Assembly: GCF_024181725.1 (NCBI RefSeq)
Contig: NZ_CP028908.1
Coordinates: 186,001 to 250,000, forward strand
DNA length: 64,000 nt
Direction: 5' to 3'
Source: Bradyrhizobium sp. WD16
Lineage (GTDB): Bacteria; Pseudomonadota; Alphaproteobacteria; Rhizobiales; Xanthobacteraceae
In this document: positions 47,189 to 53,914 of the stretch, piece by piece
Layout of the letters: each line of letters opens with the position of its first letter
Position numbering within the stretch: position 1 is the stretch's first letter
Notes under the pieces: model-generated
Told to the model about the DNA's origin: nothing
Seen by the model: only the letters and a program-made list of their open reading frames with translations
Databases searched by the model: none
Translations under genes and position numbers: made by a program

Positions 47189-47398
47189 AGCGCTGATCAA
47201 CGCCTTCGCGATCCGGATTCGAGATCAGGCGATCGAAATACCCGATCCCGGACTGCGATGCAGTCCGGGAATAGGCCGCAAGACCCGCAGGCGTCAGCCG
47301 CAGCTTCGGCACCAGCAGCCCCCCCCTGAAATCTCAACCGCAGGCCACGCTGCCGATCGCAGCCGACCGCCGCCAACACAGCGATCGTCGCCGCTTGC

Positions 47399-47478
47399 TC
47401 AGAAGTGCCTTCGGACCGATCGGCTGATCTGCGTCCACACCGCCTTGGGCTCGGTAAAATTCTCGATCGCCTCGGTAC
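47399..47478 (-). pseudogene. C-terminal remnant of an aldehyde dehydrogenase
   Basis: The minus strand reads HGTEAIENFTEPKAVWTQIS then RSVRRHF and stop. This is the typical C-terminal end (E-Y/F-T-E-x-K-x-V-W) of an aldehyde dehydrogenase. The rest of the gene is absent, because upstream of it the DNA becomes the opposite-strand remnant at 47481. Confidence 0.7.
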
Positions 47479-47480
47479 CA

Positions 47481-47743
47481 TGCCCGCGGCGAGCGGCATG
47501 GCCGATGCCGCTTTCGGGGTCGAGGCCGCGGCCCGCCAGTTCGGGCTCGATTTCATCCGGCTGCTGACCGAGGACCATGTCTTCGTCTGCCGCAAGAGCG
47601 TCCTCGACGGCGCGCCGATGCAGCGCCTCCTCGCCATCATCCGCAGCGCCGAATTCCGCGACGCCATCGACGCCCTGCCGGGCTACGCCGCCAGCGACAG
47701 CGGCACCGTCAGCAGCGTCAAGGCATTTTTCGACCGCGCCTAG
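47481..47743 (+). pseudogene. C-terminal remnant of a substrate-binding-domain regulator
   Basis: The plus strand reads ASGMADAAFGVEAAARQFGL then DFIRLLTEDHVFVCR and FRDAIDALPGYAASDSGTV. This is the end of a periplasmic-binding-like effector domain found in some helix-turn-helix regulators and molybdate-binding-like proteins. Its N-terminal part is missing at the junction with the aldehyde dehydrogenase remnant. The TAG stop is the TAG of the CTAG that begins a type B element. Confidence 0.68.
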
Positions 47744-47818
47744 TGTGGCGTCTCGCAATTGCCTACCACCTTCGCGGCAACCCTCTCGTAGGCAATTGCG
47801 AGACATAAGCCACACTAG
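47740..47818. repeat. CTAG-bounded palindromic element, type B, copy 4
   Basis: A 79-bp type B copy that starts at the stop codon of the binding-domain remnant. It is followed by the 13-bp spacer and the first four bases of a type A element (47832-47835). That element is interrupted by an IS3 insertion and continues at 49101-49173. Confidence 0.92.
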
Positions 47819-47894
47819 CACTTTGATTTTGCTAGTGAACCTCCTCCGAATTGATGGACACCTGTAGTAGGCTCAGAGAGCCAGGAGGTGTCGG

Positions 47895-48215
47895 ATGGAA
47901 ACACGTCAACGTCGGTCGTTTACGGACGACTACAAGCGGCAAGCGGTCGATCTGGTTGCTTCGAGCGGCCGCTCGATCGGGTCGGTGGCCAAGGAACTTG
48001 GCCTGCGCGATTCCGTGTTGCGGCGCTGGGTTGAACTTCGTGGGGCTGGGCGAGAACCGACGGCGGCGGCGCGGCGCCCCACAACGCAGGCGACGCTGCC
48101 GTCGGCGGATCACGCGGCAGAGATCGCCCGTTTGCAGCGAGAGAACGAGCGGCTGCGCATGGAGCGTGACATTTTAAAAAAGTCGATCGCGATCTTTGCT
48201 GGAGTTCCGAAATGA
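47895..48215 (+). CDS. IS3-family OrfA
   Basis: A 106-residue helix-turn-helix protein (RRSFTDDYKRQAVDLVASSG, RSIGSVAKELGLRDSVLRRW) with a C-terminal leucine-zipper-like segment (EIARLQRENERLRMERDILK). A slippery A-AAA-AAG heptamer at 48176-48182 near the end allows a -1 shift into orfB to make the OrfAB transposase. Its stop overlaps the orfB ATG (ATGA). Confidence 0.95.
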   Translation: METRQRRSFTDDYKRQAVDLVASSGRSIGSVAKELGLRDSVLRRWVELRGAGREPTAAARRPTTQATLPSADHAAEIARLQRENERLRMERDILKKSIAIFAGVPK

Positions 48216-49072
48216 GATTTCGCTTCATCGAAGATCGCCGCGCCGACTATCCGGTAAGACTCATGTGCGACGTGCTCGAGGTATCGCCGGCCGGCTATTA
48301 TGCTTGGCGCTCGCGCCCGCCGAGCCGGCGGACCGCTGCCAATCGTGAGCTCCTGGACGACATCCAACAGGTCCATCGCGACAACCACGGACGCTACGGC
48401 AGCCCGCGCATCCATGAAGAACTGAAGGCTCAGGGCCATGGGGCGAGCCGTGGCCGTATCGAGCGATTGATGCGCCATCACGGGATCAGGGCCATTATGG
48501 CGCGGCCGCGCCGGGTGCGGACCACCGACAGCCGGCACGATCTCCCGATCGCTCCAAATCTGCTCGACCGCAACTTCATCGCCGCCGCGCCGAACCGGAT
48601 TTGGCTGGCCGACATCACCTATGTAGAGACCGATCAGGGCTGGCTCTATCTGGCCACCGTTATGGATCTCTACAGCCGCAAAATCGTCGGCTGGGCGATG
48701 GAGGATCATCTACGCACCGACCTGCCGTTGGCCGCATTGAAGATGGCCATCGCGGTGCAGCGGCCTGGTCCAGGCCTGATCCACCATTCCGATCGCGGCG
48801 TTCAATATGCCTCGGCCGATTACCGAAAGATGATCCAGTCCGCCGGACTCAGAGCCTCGATGAGCCGCAAGGGCAACTGCTACGACAACGCTCCGATGGA
48901 GAGCTTCTTCCACACGCTCAAAACCGAGCTCGTCCATCACCGCCACTATGCGACACGCGAGGAAGCCAGACGGGATATCTTTGCCTATATCGAGGGCTTC
49001 TATAATCGTATCCGTCGCCATTCGGCCATCGGCTACATCAGCCCGATCGCGATGGAACTAAAAGCTGCTTAA
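48212..49072 (+). CDS. IS3-family OrfB (DDE integrase-type transposase)
   Basis: A 286-residue rve-type catalytic subunit. DDE residues lie in WLADITYVETDQGWLYL (Asp), HHSDRGVQYAS (Asp) and NAPMESFFHTLKTELVHH (Glu, with the usual 35-residue spacing). The frame is intact. It lies in the -1 frame relative to orfA, in line with the slippery site. Confidence 0.95.
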   Translation: MRFRFIEDRRADYPVRLMCDVLEVSPAGYYAWRSRPPSRRTAANRELLDDIQQVHRDNHGRYGSPRIHEELKAQGHGASRGRIERLMRHHGIRAIMARPRRVRTTDSRHDLPIAPNLLDRNFIAAAPNRIWLADITYVETDQGWLYLATVMDLYSRKIVGWAMEDHLRTDLPLAALKMAIAVQRPGPGLIHHSDRGVQYASADYRKMIQSAGLRASMSRKGNCYDNAPMESFFHTLKTELVHHRHYATREEARRDIFAYIEGFYNRIRRHSAIGYISPIAMELKAA

Positions 49073-49100
49073 CCCTGTCCATTTTTTCGGGGGAAGATCA

Positions 49101-49173
49101 TAGTGTCCCTATGTCTCCGAATGACCGTGCGAGCGCGAGGCAAACGTAGCGGTAATTCGGAGACGGGACACTA
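49101..49173. repeat. CTAG-bounded palindromic element, type A, copy 6 (right part)
   Basis: Continuation of the type A element split by IS3. It runs TAGTGTCCCTATGTCTCCG to GACGGGACACTA, where an IS5-type element begins; the final G now lies beyond that element at 50023. Confidence 0.92.
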
Positions 49174-49183
49174 AGGCCTGTCC

Positions 49184-49612
49184 TCAATTGAGCCAGATGA
49201 TAACCGCCGCGAGGTGGATTGCGGCGAGGAAATTTCTGGCGGTTTTGTCGTAGCGGGTAGCGATGGCGCGGTATTGCTTGAGCTTGCAGAAGAAATTCTC
49301 GATGAGATGGCGTGCCTTATAGGCGTGCTTGTCGAAATCGCGCTGGAGCTGCCGGTGGCGCCTGGGCGGGATCACGACCGACTTTCCCCGTGCCAGCAAC
49401 GGGGCAATCACCCGTTCGTCGGCGTCGAAGGCCTTGTCTGCCAATAAGGCGTCGGCCGCCATGTCGGGCAGCAGTGCATCGGCGCCCTCCAGATCATGGG
49501 CTTGGCCGGGCGTCAGGATGAAGTCCAGCGGATTGCCCAGGGCATCGACAAGCGCATGGATCTTGGTGCTCAGCCCGCCTTTGCTGCGCCCGATAGCTTG
49601 GTTTTCGCCGTC
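49184..49612 (-). CDS. IS5-family OrfB, made by -1 frameshift
   Basis: In the -1 frame after the A7 run the sequence reads IGRSKGGLSTKIHALVDALG, LGNPLDFILTPGQAHDLEGA, LLADKAFDADERV (second Asp) and HLIENFFCKLKQYRAIATRY (catalytic Glu). An internal ATG at 49462 gives only the last 92 residues. The full catalytic half needs the shift from orfA. Confidence 0.88.
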   Translation of the reverse strand, partial: DGENQAIGRSKGGLSTKIHALVDALGNPLDFILTPGQAHDLEGADALLPDMAADALLADKAFDADERVIAPLLARGKSVVIPPRRHRQLQRDFDKHAYKARHLIENFFCKLKQYRAIATRYDKTARNFLAAIHLAAVIIWLN

Positions 49613-49941
49613 TTTTTTTGTGCGCCGGCACTGTGCTGATGCGCCCGCACGATCGTGCTGTCGATCATCGCGTACTCATTGTCGGCATCGCTCGCCAGCA
49701 TCTTAAACAGCTTCTTCCACACCCCGCTCTTCGTCCAGCGCGAAAAACGCGTATGTATCTTGATCGGATCGCCGAAGCGTTCGGGCAAATCTCGCCAAGG
49801 GATCCCGGCTCGATAGCGGTAGATCACCGCTTCTACAAACAGCCGATTGTCTTTGGCCGTGACCCCTACATGCCCTTCACGTCCGGGCAAAATATCCTTG
49901 ATCCTATCCCATTGATCGTCCCGAAGGGCGTAGCGGCGCAT
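49570..49941 (-). CDS. IS5-family OrfA
   Basis: A 123-residue N-terminal half (MRRYALRDDQWDRIKDILPG, GIPWRDLPERFGDPIKIHTR, RWTKSGVWKKLF) that includes the first catalytic Asp in YAMIDSTIVRAHQH. An A-AAA-AAG heptamer within the A7 run (49613-49619) allows the -1 shift to OrfB. Without the shift the frame ends 16 codons later. Confidence 0.92.
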   Translation of the reverse strand: MRRYALRDDQWDRIKDILPGREGHVGVTAKDNRLFVEAVIYRYRAGIPWRDLPERFGDPIKIHTRFSRWTKSGVWKKLFKMLASDADNEYAMIDSTIVRAHQHSAGAQKKTAKTKLSGAAKAG

Positions 49942-50059
49942 TTGGTCAGCTCCGAATCAGCTGACCGCCTATGAATCATGCGATAATCTGCTTGGGAATC
50001 CTCTAATTGAGGACAGGCTCTAGTCCGGCGCGGCGTGAGGCGGCGTCGGACCGGCGGCT

Positions 50060-50109
50060 TGTTATATCCGCGACAATACAGCATGTCGGGATCTGTTATA
50101 TCCGTGACA
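50060..50109 (+). promoter_or_regulatory. Two NifA-type upstream activator sites
   Basis: TGTTATATCCGCGACA (50060-50075) and TGTTATATCCGTGACA (50094-50109) both fit TGT-N10-ACA, the NifA binding consensus. They are near-identical direct repeats 34 bp apart, each followed by ATACAGC. They lie about 118-152 bp before the predicted start of transcription, a normal NifA distance. An IS5 element ends only 40 bp upstream. Confidence 0.78.
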
Positions 50110-50192
50110 ATACAGCTACCCAGACCTTACGTCCCGCCGCAGAAACTTTAATTCAACCGATAAATCAGCGCTTTATACTCAAGCGCCGGATC

Positions 50193-50207
50193 TGGCACGG
50201 CACCTGC
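50193..50207 (+). promoter_or_regulatory. Sigma-54 promoter of the molybdenum-handling operon
   Basis: TGGCACGGCACCTGC has GG and GC 10 bases apart and a perfect TGGCACG -24 element; the -12 element is CTGC rather than TTGC. It lies 30 bp before the ATG of the first gene and 83 bp after the second NifA-type site. Confidence 0.75.
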
Positions 50208-50237
50208 TAGGGAGACCTCGTCCCAAGAGGAGCCTTC

Positions 50238-51101
50238 ATGAGATCCGCTTCCGTCCGCTGGCCGATCCGCCCGCCTCGGCCATTCGCCCTGGTGCTCGGC
50301 ACCAGCGAGATCGCCTCGGCGGTCGCCGTCACCCTCACCGGCGCCGGCTGCGCCGTGGTCATGAGCCATGATCCTTATCCGCCGGTGATCCGCCGCGGCA
50401 TGGCCTTCCACGACGTCCTGTTCGGCGAGGCCCGCGAGGTGGAAGGCGTCGGGGGCGAACGCGCCGACACCATGGCCGAGATCGCGCGCATCCATGCCGA
50501 TGCCGGCAAGGTGGTGGTGACCGAGCTGCACCTGACCGACGTCATCGCACTGCGCACGCCGGCGGTGATCGTCGACGCGCGGATGCAGAAACATCGCGTG
50601 ACGCCGGACCTGCGCGGCATCGCCCGCGTCACCGTCGGCCTCGGCCCGCATTTCGACGTCGGCGTCAATTGCGACATCGCCATCGAGACCCATCCCTGCG
50701 AGACCGGCGCCCTCGTCACCGCCGGCGCCACGCGGCCGGCGGACGGCGAGGCACGCGACCTCGGCGGCGCCGGGCGCGAGCGCTTCGTCTATGCCGGGCA
50801 CGACGCGGTCTGGCACACGCCGGTCGACATCGGCGCCCGCATCTACAAGGGCTTCCAGCTCGGCTCGCTCGGTGGCCAGCCGGTGCTGGCGCCGCTCGAC
50901 GGCACGCTGCGCGGCATCGTCCGCGACGGTGCGCGGGTGCCCGCCGGGGTCAAGCTGCTGGAGATCGATCCACGCGGTCGCGGCGCCAGCTGGACCGGCA
51001 TGGATGCGCGCGGCCGCGCCATCGCCGCGGGCGTCGCCGTCGCGGTGGCCCGCATGCTGAACGAAAAACGCACATTGTCGCTGGTGCCGGCGACGACCTG
51101 A
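50238..51101 (+). CDS. YqeB/EF2563-like molybdenum hydroxylase accessory protein
   Basis: A 287-residue protein with an N-terminal Rossmann-like opening (FALVLGTSEIASAVAVTLTG), then VVMSHDPYPPVIRRGMAFHD and EVEGV. The middle includes VIVDARMQKHRV and GLGPHFDVGVNCDIAIET, and the C-terminal half resembles a biotinyl/lipoyl-like beta domain (PVLAPLDGTLRGIVRDGARV). This layout is that of the EF2563/YqeB family linked to selenium-dependent molybdenum hydroxylases. It heads an operon behind NifA-type sites. AGAGGAG precedes the ATG. Confidence 0.82.
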   Translation: MRSASVRWPIRPPRPFALVLGTSEIASAVAVTLTGAGCAVVMSHDPYPPVIRRGMAFHDVLFGEAREVEGVGGERADTMAEIARIHADAGKVVVTELHLTDVIALRTPAVIVDARMQKHRVTPDLRGIARVTVGLGPHFDVGVNCDIAIETHPCETGALVTAGATRPADGEARDLGGAGRERFVYAGHDAVWHTPVDIGARIYKGFQLGSLGGQPVLAPLDGTLRGIVRDGARVPAGVKLLEIDPRGRGASWTGMDARGRAIAAGVAVAVARMLNEKRTLSLVPATT

Positions 51102-51236
51102 CGCAGCTGTTGCCGCCCCGCAATTTCGCATAACCTGATCGAAGTGGTCCAGTTCCGGCATCCGCATCCCGCTCCGGCACAGGAGCCGCCTTCAGGCAGG
51201 CAGCGAATGTCAAGTTCACTCCACCAGGAGACCGCC

Positions 51237-51842
51237 ATGAGGATCGCAGAGAAGGACATGCGCCCGGTCATCGCCCTGCAGGGCTCCGGCGCGACGTCGA
51301 TGCAGCCGCTGCTGGCGGCCATCGCCGAGCGGCTTTCGCGGCGCGGCCTGCGCGTCGTCGGCGTGGTCGAGAACCCGCCCGTCGGGGAGATCCCGTGCAA
51401 GTCGATGGAATTGCGCAGTCTCGAGAACGGGCAGCGCTTTTCCATCTCCCAGGATCTCGGTCCGGGTTCGACGGCCTGCAACCTGTCGCCGGAAGGCCTC
51501 GCCCTCGCCTGCGCGGCGGTGCAGAGCGCGATCGCGCAGGGCGCCGACATCGTCGTGCTCAGCAAGTTCGGCAAGCTGGAAGCGGCAGGCGAAGGTCTCG
51601 TCGACGCCTTCGGCACGGCCATCGAACGCGGCCTTGTCGTGTTCACCTCGGTGTCGCCGACGATCATGGCCGAGTGGCAGGCTTTCGCCGGCGATCTCGC
51701 CGCGTGCGTGACGGTCGATCCGGCGCAGGCGAGCGATCAGGCCTGGCTCGAGCGCAGTCTCGACGGCTGGCTCGACGCCTGGGGACTAGAAGCCGCGGCG
51801 CGAGCGGCGAAGCGCGAACCGAAAGCGCGGATCACCGCCTGA
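51237..51842 (+). CDS. DUF2478 protein
   Basis: A 201-residue protein with an altered P-loop-like opening (IALQGSGATSMQPLLAAIAE) and strands VVGVVEN, IVVLSKFGKLEAAGEG and LVVFTSVSP. This resembles DUF2478, an NTPase-like family often found beside molybdate transport genes. The usual GK(S/T) of an active P-loop is missing, so nucleotide hydrolysis is doubtful. AGGAG precedes the ATG at 51237. Its stop overlaps the next start by one base. Confidence 0.8.
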   Translation: MRIAEKDMRPVIALQGSGATSMQPLLAAIAERLSRRGLRVVGVVENPPVGEIPCKSMELRSLENGQRFSISQDLGPGSTACNLSPEGLALACAAVQSAIAQGADIVVLSKFGKLEAAGEGLVDAFGTAIERGLVVFTSVSPTIMAEWQAFAGDLAACVTVDPAQASDQAWLERSLDGWLDAWGLEAAARAAKREPKARITA

Positions 51843-52267
51843 TGACCGAGCCCGCCGCGCGCATCGAACTCACGGTGTGTTTTGCCAACGGCGGCCGGCT
51901 GTCGCCGGAAGACCTGATGCTGATCGAGGCGATCCGCAAGGAGCGCTCCATCCTCGGCGCCGGCCGGGTCACCGGCATCTCCTATCGCAAATGCTGGCTG
52001 ATGGTGGACGCGCTCAACCGCACCTTCGAAGTGCCGGTCTTCGAGACCCATCCGGGACGGCGCGGCGGCGGCGCCGAGATCACGGCATTCGGCGAACGGC
52101 TGGTCGCGCTGTACCGATCGATGGAGCGGCGCATGCGTGGCGCCGCGGCCGCGGCGCTCGACGAGCTCCAACAGGCTACCGATCCGGACTTCCAGCGGCG
52201 GGCCAGCGCCGCGGCCGAGGCAACTCCGAAGCCCGAACCGCGCCGGGCCCGATCGCGACGGTCTTGA
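51842..52267 (+). CDS. ModE N-terminal-type winged-helix protein
   Basis: A 141-residue protein with the ModE/LysR-like DNA-binding domain: LSPEDLMLIEAIRKERSILG, then GISYRKCWLMVDALNRTF and GGAEITAFGERLVALYRSME. It lacks the C-terminal molybdate-binding (TOBE) domains of full ModE. A stand-alone TOBE-containing protein is encoded on the opposite strand just downstream. The tail (PKPEPRRARSRRS) overlaps that gene by 92 bp and may not be conserved. Confidence 0.85.
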   Translation: MTEPAARIELTVCFANGGRLSPEDLMLIEAIRKERSILGAGRVTGISYRKCWLMVDALNRTFEVPVFETHPGRRGGGAEITAFGERLVALYRSMERRMRGAAAAALDELQQATDPDFQRRASAAAEATPKPEPRRARSRRS

Positions 52268-52652
52268 TCATCGCCCAGGCGTTCAGCCCGGTCTCCAGCG
52301 CCAGCCGCTCCACCGACTCGGTGGTGACCAGCGCATGCAGCGCGACCTTGCCGAGATCGAGGGTCACGCGCACATAGGGCGCCGCGAGCGGCAGGATCTC
52401 GACGATGCGCCCGGGCAGGCGGTTGGTGATCGAGACATCCATCGGCCGCGACAGCGCGATCGAGACGTCGCGCGCCTCGATCGTCACCGCGACGCCGCCA
52501 TCGACCGGCGCATCGACCATCGGAACGCGCAATTCGCCGTCGGCGAAGAACAGCGTGGACAGGCCGTAATGCGGATCGTGACGCAGCACGCGCGCCGGCA
52601 GCGATGTCGTGAGCGAGACCGCGCCGGATTGCGGCCGCGAAAGGCTCGTCAC
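52176..52652 (-). CDS. Stand-alone ModC C-terminal (TOBE/Mop) domain protein
   Basis: A 158-residue protein matching only the tail of the molybdate ATPase ModC: LPARVLRHDPHYGLSTLFFA, VTIEARDVSIALSRPMDVSI, TNRLPGRIVEILP and LNAWAMIKTVAI. The ATPase half is absent. A GTG at 52652 has GGAG at good spacing, so it may be expressed as a molybdate-binding protein rather than being a mere relic. It converges with the ModE-like gene and overlaps its end by 92 bp. Confidence 0.65.
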   Translation of the reverse strand: MTSLSRPQSGAVSLTTSLPARVLRHDPHYGLSTLFFADGELRVPMVDAPVDGGVAVTIEARDVSIALSRPMDVSITNRLPGRIVEILPLAAPYVRVTLDLGKVALHALVTTESVERLALETGLNAWAMIKTVAIGPGAVRASELPRPRRWPAAGSPDR

Positions 52653-52727
52653 GATGCATCTCCGGCGCGGATGAGGGTCATGGCGGGATTGTGCCGCATG
52701 GCGGGCGCGTAGGCAATTCAACGCGGC

Positions 52728-52743
52728 TGTCGAGAATCCGACA
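52728..52743 (+). promoter_or_regulatory. NifA-type upstream activator site
   Basis: TGTCGAGAATCCGACA fits TGT-N10-ACA and is itself a near-palindrome (TGTCG...CGACA). It lies about 42 bp before a consensus sigma-54 promoter. Confidence 0.7.
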
Positions 52744-52783
52744 GGCCCGCCGCACCGTCATGCTATTCCCGCGGAAATATAGC

Positions 52784-52798
52784 TGGCACGCCGCTTGC
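52784..52798 (+). promoter_or_regulatory. Sigma-54 promoter of the truncated hemoglobin gene
   Basis: TGGCACGCCGCTTGC matches the sigma-54 consensus TGGCACG-N4-TTGC at every conserved position. The gene starts 225 bp further on, so the transcript would have a leader of about 210 nt containing a type D palindrome. Confidence 0.82.
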
Positions 52799-52879
52799 TC
52801 GTCACCTCCCCGCAGGTGGCCACGGCGCGGGGCCGCCGCCCGGCGGGCCTGCAACATCGTGCAGGCTCTCCGAAGCTCC

Positions 52880-52949
52880 CGTGCGGTGGATCTGACGCTC
52901 GTATCAGCATTGCAGCGAATTCGCCGTACGCGCGTCAGATCCACCGCAC
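52880..52949. repeat. Type D palindromic element, worn ends, in the hemoglobin leader
   Basis: The stem GGATCTGACGC...GCGTCAGATCC is kept, flanked by GTGCGGT and ACCGCAC, but the CTAG ends seen at 40205-40282 are gone. It lies between the sigma-54 promoter and the start codon and would fold in the mRNA leader. Confidence 0.85.
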
Positions 52950-53022
52950 TGGCAGGCCTGCTCATCCGGCCCCGAAGAGCTCCTCCGGACTCGAGGGCTC
53001 GTTCAGACTCGAAAGGACGCTC

Positions 53023-53847
53023 ATGACGATCGAGACCAGCCCCGCAGCCAAAGGGCCGTTGCTGCCGCGCGCCGCGGATCCGCAACCCGGGCTGGGCGGC
53101 TTCCGCTTCACGCCCGGAGAGCCGCCGCACGCCGCCGGCCTTTATGTGTTGACGCGCCGCATCGGCGATTTCCTCCACCCCGTCGTCATCGCCTCGGCAC
53201 AGGATATGGCCGAGGATGCAGCGGGCTTTGCGCGGCGCGAGGGCGCTGCTGCGAAGCTCATCGATGGCGCGTTGTGGATGGAGCGGCCGCAGGCACGGCA
53301 GCGCATCGAAATTCTTCGAGACCTCGTGCGCAGCTACAATCCGCCTCTCAACATCGAGCATCGCACCCGCCGTGCCGCCCCGGAGATCGCGGCGCTGGTG
53401 CCCGATCGCGCCGACGATGACCCCGCCCTGGCGCAGCCGACCGACCTTCTGGCGGCGCTCACCGACACCGAGGCCGATCTCGACCGCCTGGTCAGGCGCT
53501 TCTATGCAACCGCCATGGAGGACGAGCTGATCGGACCGGTATTCCGCCGCGCCATCGGCGACTGGGAGCATCATTTCCGCATCGTCCGCGACTTCTGGTC
53601 CAAGAGCTTGCTCGGCACCACGCGCTACAATGGCATGCCGTTCGCGGCGCATCTCGGCCTCGATCTGAAGCCCGCCTTCTTCGATCGCTGGCTGGAGATC
53701 TTCCGCGCCACGGCCCGCCGGGAATTGTCCGGCCCGGCGGCGGATCGCGCCATCGCCAAGGTCGAACACATGAGCGCCTGCTTCCAGGCCGGGCTGTTTC
53801 CTTCCGCAGCGGGGCGTCAGCCCCCTTCCCTCGCCGCACATCGCTGA
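53023..53847 (+). CDS. Group III truncated hemoglobin with N-terminal GIY-YIG-like domain
   Basis: A 274-residue protein. Residues of about 145-260 form a group III truncated hemoglobin: LVRRFYATAMEDELIGPVF, WEHHFRIVRDFWSKSLLGT and proximal His in FAAHLGLDLKPAFFDRWLEI. The first 120 residues hold GLYVLTRRIGDFLHPVVIAS and end RIEILRDLVRSYNPPLN, which follow the order of a GIY-YIG fold (GLY, VVI, Glu, Y-PPLN) with altered motifs. GAAAGGA precedes the ATG. Expression from a NifA-type promoter suggests a role under nitrogen fixation, such as O2 or NO control. Confidence 0.85.
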   Translation: MTIETSPAAKGPLLPRAADPQPGLGGFRFTPGEPPHAAGLYVLTRRIGDFLHPVVIASAQDMAEDAAGFARREGAAAKLIDGALWMERPQARQRIEILRDLVRSYNPPLNIEHRTRRAAPEIAALVPDRADDDPALAQPTDLLAALTDTEADLDRLVRRFYATAMEDELIGPVFRRAIGDWEHHFRIVRDFWSKSLLGTTRYNGMPFAAHLGLDLKPAFFDRWLEIFRATARRELSGPAADRAIAKVEHMSACFQAGLFPSAAGRQPPSLAAHR

Positions 53848-53914
53848 CGCCAGCGCGGACGCGCGAGAACGCGCCTCTCGCGCCTCGCCTCGCTCAGCGC
53901 GGCACCCGGCCTTG

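Larger units (their letters stand above)
47836..49100 (+). mobile_element. IS3-family insertion sequence, 1265 bp, with TAG target duplication
   Basis: The inverted ends are TGAACCTCCTCCGAATTGAT (left) and TGATCTTCCCCCGAAAAAAT (right, read inward), both followed by GGACA. Both flanks are TAG (47833-47835 and 49101-49103). Joining the flanks restores an uninterrupted type A element identical in layout to the one at 25408-25482, so the insertion is directly visible. It carries orfA and orfB. Confidence 0.95.
49174..50020 (-). mobile_element. IS5-family (IS427-like) insertion sequence, 847 bp
   Basis: The ends share GCCTGTCCTCAATT in inverted orientation (left AGGCCTGTCC, right GAGCCTGTCC read inward). 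Both sides have TA (49172-49173 and 50021-50022), a typical IS427-group duplication. It landed in the right-hand CTAG of the type A element. It carries two overlapping frames joined by a slippery site. Confidence 0.92.

Noticed and set aside
52795-53022. N-terminal extension of the truncated hemoglobin frame
   Set aside because: The extension would start inside the sigma-54 promoter region and translate the type D palindrome; the ATG at 53023 has a proper ribosome-binding site.
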